From Desulfovibrio sp. (GTDB taxonomy: Bacteria; Desulfobacterota; Desulfovibrionia; Desulfovibrionales; Desulfovibrionaceae): a stretch of DNA of 64,000 bases. Below are positions 58,468 to 64,000 of this stretch, in pieces. The stretch is from positions 62,001-126,000 of the forward strand of contig NZ_JAHZCJ010000006.1 of the NCBI RefSeq assembly GCF_019422935.1. Direction: 5' to 3'. The translations under genes and the position numbers were made by a program. Every line of letters begins with the position of its first letter. Position 1 is the first letter of the stretch. Under the pieces are notes generated by a model. The model saw only the letters and a program-made list of their open reading frames with translations, was not told where the DNA came from and made no database searches.

Positions 58468-59436
58468 ATGAAAATAGCCATTCTTGACGGCGCTGTGCTC
58501 AATCCCGGCGATGTGGATTGGGCCCCGATCGCATCCCTTGGCGATGTGTCCATTTATGAAACCACTCCCACTGAAGCGGTTGCAGAGCGCACCCGAGGGG
58601 CAGACGTGGTGCTGGTCAACAAAACCCCGTTGACTGGCGCAAATCTTGAACAACTGGACAACAACGTCCGTATGGTTGGCGTTCTTGCCACCGGCTATAA
58701 TATTGTAGACGTTGATGCGCTGGCCGCCCGCAATATCCCTGTATGCAACGTGGTTGCTTACGGCGTGAGCGACGTGGCCCAGCATGCAATGGCGCTCTTG
58801 CTTGAACTGTGCCGCCATACCAGCCTGCATTCCGAAAGCGTCAAAAACGGCGACTGGCTCAAATCCAAGAGCTGGTGCTACTGGAAGATCCCGCCTCTGT
58901 GCCTGGAAGGTCTGACCATGGGCCTCATTGGTTTTGGCTCCATAGGCCGCCGCATGGGTGAACTGGCCCACGCCTTTGGCATGAGCGTGCTCGCCTACTG
59001 CCGTACCCCCAAGGATCCGCCGTCCTACGGCCCCTTTGCCTTTGCCACGCTTGAGCACCTGCTTTGCGCATCGGACGTGGTTTCCCTGCACTGCCCGCTG
59101 ACCAAGGAAACACGCAATATCATCAATGCCAAAACGCTTTCGTCCATGCGCAAGGGGGCTATTCTGCTGAATACCTCGCGTGGGCCGCTGGTGGATGAAG
59201 CCGCCGCGGCAGAAGCCCTGAAATCCGGGCATCTGCGGGGTCTTGGCACTGACGTGCTTGCGCAGGAACCTCCGCATGACGACAACCCCCTGTTTACAGC
59301 GCCCAATACGCTGATTACGCCGCACATTGCCTGGGCCACCACACGTGCACGGCAAAACATCATTGACCTCATGGCGGAGAACATCCGGCGCTGGCAGGCA
59401 GGCACCCCCGTCAATGTGGTGAATGGGGTAAAATAA
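58468..59436 (+). CDS. D-2-hydroxyacid dehydrogenase (glycerate/hydroxypyruvate type)
   Basis: A 322-aa NAD(P)-dependent dehydrogenase. The Rossmann motif GFGSIG is at 155-160; catalytic residues are the Arg in NTSRGPLVDE, the Glu in DVLAQEPPHDDNPL and the His in TPHIAWAT. VLATGYNIVDVDAL and NVVAYGVSDVAQHAMALLL match the hydroxypyruvate reductase (HprA) branch, which interconverts glycerate and hydroxypyruvate; other D-2-hydroxyacids are possible. AGAGG lies 7 bases before the ATG. The amidohydrolase gene begins 9 bases after the stop, so the two are cotranscribed. Confidence 0.88.
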   Translation: MKIAILDGAVLNPGDVDWAPIASLGDVSIYETTPTEAVAERTRGADVVLVNKTPLTGANLEQLDNNVRMVGVLATGYNIVDVDALAARNIPVCNVVAYGVSDVAQHAMALLLELCRHTSLHSESVKNGDWLKSKSWCYWKIPPLCLEGLTMGLIGFGSIGRRMGELAHAFGMSVLAYCRTPKDPPSYGPFAFATLEHLLCASDVVSLHCPLTKETRNIINAKTLSSMRKGAILLNTSRGPLVDEAAAAEALKSGHLRGLGTDVLAQEPPHDDNPLFTAPNTLITPHIAWATTRARQNIIDLMAENIRRWQAGTPVNVVNGVK

Positions 59437-59445
59437 GCGCCAATC

Positions 59446-60279
59446 ATGTACATCGACATACACACCCACGCCTTTCATCCCAAGATAGCGCACAAGGCAG
59501 TGGATCACCTGAATGATTTTTATAGCGTCAACTGCGCGGGCGATGGCACCATCGCCCACCTGCTGGAGCGCGAACGTAAGGCCGAGATGGAAAAGTGCGT
59601 GGTTTTGTGCGCAGCCACAGCACCGGCTCAGGTTATTCCTGCAAACAACTACGCCATCACATTGCAAAAGGAGCATGCGGACAGGGTCATCGCCTTTGGT
59701 ACAGTGCATCCGGGCTATGAAAACTGGGAAGCGGAGCTTAAGCGCATCAAGGCCGCCGGCATTCGCGGCATCAAGCTGCACCCGGATTTTCAGAGTTTCT
59801 GGCTGGACGACCCTCGCCTCCTGCCCATTTTTGAAGCTGCGCAAAAAGACTTTGTGTTCGAAATCCACATAGGTGACAGAACAACGCCCGCCAAAAATCC
59901 CTCCTGCCCTTACAAACTGGCGGCCATTCTGCGCCAGTTCCCCGGCATGCGGGTGATTGCGGCGCATTTTGGCGGCTACCGCATGTGGGCGCATGCGCTT
60001 GAGGCACTTGCCGGCAACAGGTTTGAAAACCTCTGGTTTGACACCTCAAGCACAACGCCCTTTGCTACGCCGCTGCTTGCCCAAAAGCTCCTTGGGGCTT
60101 TTCCGCGAGAACGTATTCTCTTTGGCACAGATTGGCCGCTGTACGACCCTGTGGAAGAACGCCTGCGCCTGCAACGCCTTGCCAGCCTCAAGGATGCGGA
60201 GATGGAAACCATCATGAGCAACGCCACGGCCCTGCTGTGCGACAGTACCGAGCAGGCTAAATGCCAGCGCAGCCATTGA
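59446..60279 (+). CDS. Amidohydrolase family protein (PF04909-like)
   Basis: A 277-aa TIM-barrel metal hydrolase or decarboxylase. Metal ligands are visible in IDIHTHAF (H6, H8), the strand IHIGDRT, AAHFGG and FGTDWPLYD, an Amidohydro_2 order. GIKLHPDFQSFWLDDPRLLP is characteristic. Substrates in this family range from aminocarboxymuconate semialdehyde to benzoate-type acids, so no reaction is assigned. It lies directly after the 2-hydroxyacid dehydrogenase gene and probably shares its pathway. Its stop codon overlaps the -35-like TTGACA (60276-60281) of ffs. Confidence 0.78.
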   Translation: MYIDIHTHAFHPKIAHKAVDHLNDFYSVNCAGDGTIAHLLERERKAEMEKCVVLCAATAPAQVIPANNYAITLQKEHADRVIAFGTVHPGYENWEAELKRIKAAGIRGIKLHPDFQSFWLDDPRLLPIFEAAQKDFVFEIHIGDRTTPAKNPSCPYKLAAILRQFPGMRVIAAHFGGYRMWAHALEALAGNRFENLWFDTSSTTPFATPLLAQKLLGAFPRERILFGTDWPLYDPVEERLRLQRLASLKDAEMETIMSNATALLCDSTEQAKCQRSH

Positions 60280-60310
60280 CAGCCGACCCTCTTTGCGGGT
60301 AAGTGTCTTG

Positions 60311-60394
60311 CCAAGCCGGACGGCGGCAGCACTGCCAACCCCGTCAGGTCCGAAAGGAAGCAGCGGCAACAGACGTTGCCGGGTGTCCGGCCCA
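60311..60394 (+). ncRNA. ffs: Signal recognition particle RNA, small bacterial type (4.5S)
   Basis: The universally conserved domain IV is present: CAGGTCCGAAAGGAAGCAGC (60352-60371) with a GAAA tetraloop in place of the more common GGAA and the asymmetric AGCAGC loop that binds Ffh. GCCGGAC (60315-60321) pairs with GTCCGGC (60385-60391), closing the long hairpin, and GGCGGCA pairs with TGCCGGG. Ends are estimated from the pairing. TTGACA at 60276-60281 is a likely -35, overlapping the preceding stop codon. Confidence 0.93.
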
Positions 60395-60429
60395 CAAAAA
60401 ACCGCAACGGTAACCCGTTGCGGTTTTTT
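60395..60429 (+). terminator. Terminator of ffs
   Basis: AAAACCGCAACGG and CCGTTGCGGTTTT form a perfect stem with a TAAC-type loop and six T residues. Confidence 0.93.
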
Positions 60430-60536
60430 GCGTCCTTGCGAGCTTGCGCCAGCCATCAGCCCCGCCAAAAAAATTGCCGCCGCCCCCAGAGGACACAGCG
60501 GCAATTCCGGATATACTGATGCGGGCAGAAGCCCTG

Positions 60537-61325
60537 CTAATTCTGATCTTTCGACGTTTCGTCCTCATCTACCATCACATCCACCTGATAAATGCCGCGC
60601 ATTTCGTCCAGGTGAGCGCGCATGGCCTTTTCCGCCAGGTCTGGATCACGCTTTTTAAGCGCTTCGTACACGCCAACGTGGGCGCGGTATGAACGCTCAC
60701 TCTGCTTGCGAACCTGCAAGGAGGCATATAGAGGCGTGATCAGCCATCCGGCAAAGCCTTCGGCCAAAAGCCCGAGAAAATTGTTGCCCATGCATTCCAC
60801 AAGATAGCGGTGGAAATCAATATCCGCTTCAGCAAAAGCCCGTATTTCCGATGAGTCCAGCAATCTGCGCTGATTTTGCAGCTGCTCGTCCAGGTGGGTC
60901 AGCTGCTCATCGGTTATCTCAAGGGCCATGCGACGCACCACGGCGGTTTCAAAAAAGAGCCGCAGATCGTGCAGTTGCCGCCAGCCGTCAGGCGAGCTGG
61001 AGTAAATTTCCAGTGTGGCCCTCATCTCGCGCAGCAGGGGCTTGAGCGTCAGGCGGCACACGCGGGCGCGCATGCCGGGCGAAACCTCAATAAGGCCCAT
61101 ACGCGCCAGGCCGGAAAGTGCCTCGCGCACCGCAGGTCGGCCCACGCCGAACTCGTCCATCAATTCGCGCTCGGAGGGCAGTTTTTGCCCAACCTGATAA
61201 ACGCCGCTCTGAATATCATCCAGCAGACAGCTCAGCACTTCAGTGTGCACTCTGGGACGCTGGATACTGCGTTTTCTTCCGGCCTGTGCCTCGCCATCCA
61301 TATTTTTCGAATTTTCGGTGTTCAT
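60537..61325 (-). CDS. FadR/GntR family transcriptional regulator
   Basis: A 262-aa regulator with an N-terminal GntR winged helix (QSGVYQVGQKLPSERELMDE, GVGRPAVREALSGLARMGLI) and a C-terminal FCD helical domain, with FHRYLVECMGNN carrying one metal/ligand-binding histidine. FCD regulators sense organic acids such as lactate, pyruvate or glycolate. The ATG at 61325 follows AAGGAG at a long 14-base distance; ATG 61301 is possible. It is divergent from the malic enzyme gene, with a palindrome between them, so it may control C3/C4-acid metabolism. Confidence 0.85.
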   Translation of the reverse strand: MNTENSKNMDGEAQAGRKRSIQRPRVHTEVLSCLLDDIQSGVYQVGQKLPSERELMDEFGVGRPAVREALSGLARMGLIEVSPGMRARVCRLTLKPLLREMRATLEIYSSSPDGWRQLHDLRLFFETAVVRRMALEITDEQLTHLDEQLQNQRRLLDSSEIRAFAEADIDFHRYLVECMGNNFLGLLAEGFAGWLITPLYASLQVRKQSERSYRAHVGVYEALKKRDPDLAEKAMRAHLDEMRGIYQVDVMVDEDETSKDQN

Positions 61326-61651
61326 GACGAAATTCGTTTCTCCTTGAGGTCTGCGGTACGTCGCATCTTTTTGAAAAAACAAGAAGTTGTATGCGTCAAA
61401 AAAGCAGTAAGCCCATAAACCTTATAAAATTTTCATAAGATATTTCCTTACCCCATGAATTTCTGTATACTTATACAAGAAGGCCGACACAAAATGCTGC
61501 GGCTGACCGGTTACTTCCGGCGATTGCCCGCAATGCCACATTGTTGCTGGCCCAAAAACTTTTTTGCGAGCATGTTCAACTGAGGCTGCCCAGCGCCGCC
61601 ATGCGCATTTTTTACACTGTCACGGCAGACAAACAGATGAAGGAGCAAGTG
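61326..61651. other. Divergent gap between the FadR-type and malic enzyme genes
   Basis: A 326-base region with a palindromic operator candidate at 61464-61477. The malic enzyme frame stays open back to 61541, but those residues are not typical of the family. No other feature is clear. Confidence 0.5.
61464..61477. promoter_or_regulatory. Candidate FadR-type operator
   Basis: TGTATACTTATACA is symmetric at 12 of 14 positions and lies between divergent genes for a GntR/FadR regulator and malic enzyme. Confidence 0.45.
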
Positions 61652-62908
61652 ATGTCACGTATCAAGAACCTGCGGGAAGAAGCCCTGGCCATGCACAAGG
61701 AATATCAGGGGAAAATTGAGGTTCGGGTCAAAGCCCCTGTGCGCGATAACGACGACCTCACCCTGGCCTACTCGCCCGGCGTTGCCGAGCCTTGCATGGA
61801 AATTCATAAAGATCCCGCAATGCTTGATGTTTATACAAACCACTCCAACTTTGTCTGCGTTGTTTCCAACGGCACTGCCGTGCTCGGCCTTGGAAGTATC
61901 GGCGCAGCCGCGGCCATGCCCGTTATGGAAGGCAAATCCCTGCTGTTCAAAACCTTTGGCGATGTGGATGCCTTCCCCATCTGCGTGGACACCAAGGACA
62001 CCGGCAAGATCGTGGAGCTGGTTGAACTCATGGCCCCGACCTTTGGCGGCGTGAACCTTGAAGACATCAAGGCTCCTGAGTGCTTTGTCATTGAAGACAC
62101 CCTTAAAAAGAACGGCATCTTCAAAGGCCCCATTTTCCATGACGACCAGCACGGCACCGCTGTTGTTACCCTGGCTGGCCTTATCAACGCTCTGAAAATT
62201 GTTGGCAAAAAACTTGATGAAGTGACCGTTGTCACCAGCGGCGCTGGCGCTGCGGGTATTGCCATCATCAAGCTGCTCATGGCCGTGGGCCTCAAAAACG
62301 TCATCATGTGCGATTCCAAGGGCGCTATCTGGCAGGGCCGTCCCGAAGGCATGAACCCTTACAAGGATGAAATCGCCAAGCACACCAATCCCAACAAGGT
62401 CAAGGGCGGCCTGGCCGAGGCCATCAAGGGCGCTGACGTTTTCATTGGCGTTTCCGCACCCAATTCCCTGAACGAAGACATGATCCGCAGCATGGCCAAG
62501 GATCCCATTGTTTTTGCCCAGGCAAACCCCATCCCCGAAATTTGGCCCCTGCAGCGCGCCTTTGACGGCGGCGCAAAAGTAGTGGCAACGGGCCGCTCCG
62601 ACTGCCCCAACCAGATCAACAACGTGCTGGCCTTCCCCGGCATCTTCCGGGGCGCCATTGACGTACGCGCCACCGACATTAACGATGCCATGAAGATCGC
62701 TGCCGCCACGGCCCTTGCCGAACTCGTCAAACCTGAAGAGCTCAGCCCCAGCATGATCATTCCTTCGACCCTGAATCCGGACGTGGCTCCTCTGGTGGCA
62801 GCCGCCACAGCCAAGGCCGCCATGGAAAGCGGCATTGCCCGCGTCCACATGAATCCTGCCGATGTGGCGGAAAACCTCAGAAAGCGTCTCGCCAAGCGCC
62901 GGGGGTAA
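61652..62908 (+). CDS. Malic enzyme (oxaloacetate-decarboxylating malate dehydrogenase)
   Basis: A 418-aa short-form malic enzyme that interconverts malate with pyruvate, CO2 and NAD(P)H. Diagnostic segments are LAYSPGVAEPC near residue 30, FGGVNLEDIKAPECFVIED (divalent metal ligands), FHDDQHGTAVV, a Rossmann fold SGAGAAGIAIIKLLM, and VFAQANPIPEIWP. It lacks the C-terminal phosphotransacetylase-like domain of the long forms. Coenzyme preference cannot be decided by eye. AAGGAG is 7 bases before ATG 61652. Divergent from a FadR-type regulator. Confidence 0.92.
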   Translation: MSRIKNLREEALAMHKEYQGKIEVRVKAPVRDNDDLTLAYSPGVAEPCMEIHKDPAMLDVYTNHSNFVCVVSNGTAVLGLGSIGAAAAMPVMEGKSLLFKTFGDVDAFPICVDTKDTGKIVELVELMAPTFGGVNLEDIKAPECFVIEDTLKKNGIFKGPIFHDDQHGTAVVTLAGLINALKIVGKKLDEVTVVTSGAGAAGIAIIKLLMAVGLKNVIMCDSKGAIWQGRPEGMNPYKDEIAKHTNPNKVKGGLAEAIKGADVFIGVSAPNSLNEDMIRSMAKDPIVFAQANPIPEIWPLQRAFDGGAKVVATGRSDCPNQINNVLAFPGIFRGAIDVRATDINDAMKIAAATALAELVKPEELSPSMIIPSTLNPDVAPLVAAATAKAAMESGIARVHMNPADVAENLRKRLAKRRG

Positions 62909-62940
62909 AACTTCTGGCCGTTGGCTGTTCACTATTCAAG

Positions 62941-62970
62941 GGGTCGCGCATGCAGCGCGGCCCTTTTTTT
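62941..62970 (+). terminator. Terminator after the malic enzyme gene
   Basis: GGGTCGCGC (62941-62949) and GCGCGGCCC (62955-62963) pair with one GT-type mismatch, followed by seven T residues. Confidence 0.88.
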
Positions 62971-63307
62971 GCCAGCTGTCTACGGGGCCAAAATCCAGCG
63001 CCGCGCAAATACTGGCACGACAGAAAAAACATTCAGGAAAAACCACGCCCTGTTTGATCACTCGTTCTGTCGATAATACAGCATTTTAAGAAGTGATACC
63101 ACGCAATATACCTGTGGGCAATTACCTGCTGTGAGCCTTTGTATTTCAAAATCTTTCAGTCTATTGACTGGTTGCTCAACCTATAAAAAAATATCATTTC
63201 TGTAAAGACCTCTGACGCAAATTTGCAACTGGTCTGGCCTATTCGGCCAGTTTATCCCAACATACCAGTGCGGTATTTAAATAGATTTTTACTCAGCAAG
63301 ACATGAA

Positions 63308-63354
63308 AAAAAATAAACAGGGCACCCTCAGCCGAAGCCAGGACGCCCTGTTTT
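63308..63354 (-). terminator. Terminator of the sigma-54 activator gene
   Basis: On the minus strand AAAACAGGGC and GCCCTGTTT form a stem over a 21-base loop, followed by ATTTTTTTT. It lies about 120 bases after the stop. Confidence 0.75.
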
Positions 63355-63472
63355 CCATATCGATGGAGGGGCTGAAACACAAACAGCATGTCTGCGAAAA
63401 CTGTGTTTTGGCTGTAATTACCAAGGCAAAGCAGGCAAAAACGCTTGCTCCCTGCCCTGCCCCAAAAACTAA

Positions 63473-64000
63473 TCAATGGCCGGTGATGCCATATTTTTTG
63501 AGCTTGTATTGCAGCAGGCTTTTTGAAATTCCAAGATATTCTGCCGCCTTGACCTGCACAAGCTCAGCCCGCACCAGGGCACGACGGATAAGTGCGGCCT
63601 CAATCTTTTCAAGCGTATCAGCCAGATCAAGCTGTACAGGCAACAAATCCACCGCGCTTTTGAACTGCGATTCTTCATCGCGAATCTCTGCGGGCAGATT
63701 ATCCACGTCAATGACATTGCCCGGCACCAGCACAAGGCAGCTTTCCACCACGTTTTCAAGCTGACGGATGTTGCCCGGCCACTCGTAACCCGTGAGGTAG
63801 TTCAGCGCTTCCGTGCTGAAGGTTTTGGGCGGCATGGAATTGTCTGTGCAGACCTTTTCCACAAAGTGCGCCACAAGCAGGGGAATGTCTTCCCTGCGTT
63901 CGCGCAGGGGGGGCAGGGGAACCTGCACAACGTTAAGGCGGTAATAGAGGTCATCGCGGAATGCCCCCTTCTCCACCAGCGCGGCAAGATCCTTGTTGGT
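63473..64000 (-). CDS. Sigma-54 dependent transcriptional activator, partial
   Basis: The 5' part lies beyond the window edge. The visible 175 residues are the end of an AAA+ sigma-54 interaction domain (FRDDLYYRLNVVQVPLPPLR, then the sensor II region GYEWPGNIRQLENVVE) and a C-terminal Fis-type helix-turn-helix (VKAAEYLGISKSLLQYKLKK). Such NtrC-family proteins remodel sigma-54 polymerase at -24/-12 promoters. The N-terminal sensory domain, and so the signal, is not visible. I noticed no clear -24/-12 promoter within the window. Confidence 0.93.
   Translation of the reverse strand, partial: TNKDLAALVEKGAFRDDLYYRLNVVQVPLPPLRERREDIPLLVAHFVEKVCTDNSMPPKTFSTEALNYLTGYEWPGNIRQLENVVESCLVLVPGNVIDVDNLPAEIRDEESQFKSAVDLLPVQLDLADTLEKIEAALIRRALVRAELVQVKAAEYLGISKSLLQYKLKKYGITGH

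Larger units (their letters stand above)
62909..63472. other. Gap between convergent malic enzyme and sigma-54 activator genes
   Basis: It contains terminators for both strands (62941-62970 and 63308-63354). The middle part (63060-63300) is AT-rich and shows no gene or structure I can support. Confidence 0.5.

Noticed and set aside
63303..63764. Plus-strand open frame opposite the sigma-54 activator
   Set aside because: Most of it is antisense to the Fis-type and AAA+ coding sequence, which has clear motifs; its start overlaps a terminator.

Overview
The window looks like chromosome from a sulfate-reducing deltaproteobacterium of the Desulfovibrio group, close to D. desulfuricans. The grounds are a periplasmic Tat-exported [NiFe] hydrogenase of the HynBA type, a class III-like multihaem cytochrome beside HmcE/HmcF-type subunits, Rrf1/Rrf2-like regulators, a second NarI/HdrD-type redox pair, and GC-rich coding DNA separated by markedly AT-rich gaps. 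The species assignment is an inference from gene content. No prophage, insertion sequence, CRISPR array or integrated element was found; the region reads as core chromosome with some lineage-specific rearrangement.

Layout. 1-3.3 kb: greA behind a leader ending in an intrinsic terminator, an AI-2E-family permease and an overlapping D,D-carboxypeptidase. 3.4-3.76 kb: three degenerate palindromic repeat units. 3.75-5.0 kb: metY (-). 5.45-8.8 kb: hynB, hynA and the hydrogenase maturation protease. 9.0-11.6 kb: minus-strand genes (DUF523, a 76-aa unknown, an unlisted 54-aa membrane protein and a YeiH-type permease). 12.0-12.2 kb: tRNA-Gln and tRNA-Glu. 12.5-19.1 kb: dpaL, an RND pump with its lipoprotein adaptor, and a divergent MerR regulator. 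19.3-23.4 kb: STAS protein, membrane SpoIIE phosphatase with a built-in kinase-type ATPase domain, and a divergent diadenylate-cyclase-like protein. 23.9-32.3 kb: rpoB and rpoC, without rplJL upstream or rpsLG downstream.

33.1-40.9 kb is an energy-metabolism block: a 94-aa unknown, a triheme cytochrome, HmcE-like and HmcF-like subunits, convergent rrf2-rrf1-like genes, a second Rrf2-family gene with three cysteines, and a NarI-like plus HdrD/DsrK-like pair. These probably pass electrons between periplasmic cytochromes (fed by hydrogenase or formate) and the quinone pool or cytoplasm. 41.0-43.6 kb: an EamA permease divergent from a MocR-type regulator. 43.8-48.7 kb: a complete livKHMGF uptake operon. 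49.0-52.1 kb: ribonuclease J and a TolC-family protein. 52.7-58.1 kb: the Tol-Pal envelope system with an extra protein carrying two TonB/TolA C-terminal domains. 58.5-60.3 kb: a 2-hydroxyacid dehydrogenase and an amidohydrolase, followed by the SRP RNA gene ffs. 60.5-62.9 kb: a FadR-type regulator divergent from malic enzyme. The last 0.5 kb is the C-terminal part of a sigma-54 activator cut by the window edge.

Protein calls come from recognisable motifs and lengths read by eye; promoters and operators are consensus matches only. The observations most worth a second look are the diadenylate-cyclase-like protein beside the STAS/SpoIIE pair, the compact triheme-HmcE-HmcF module with its reoriented rrf genes, the 54-aa membrane protein after the YeiH-type permease, the dual-TonB_C protein in the tol operon, and the terminator-containing leaders of greA and rpoB.
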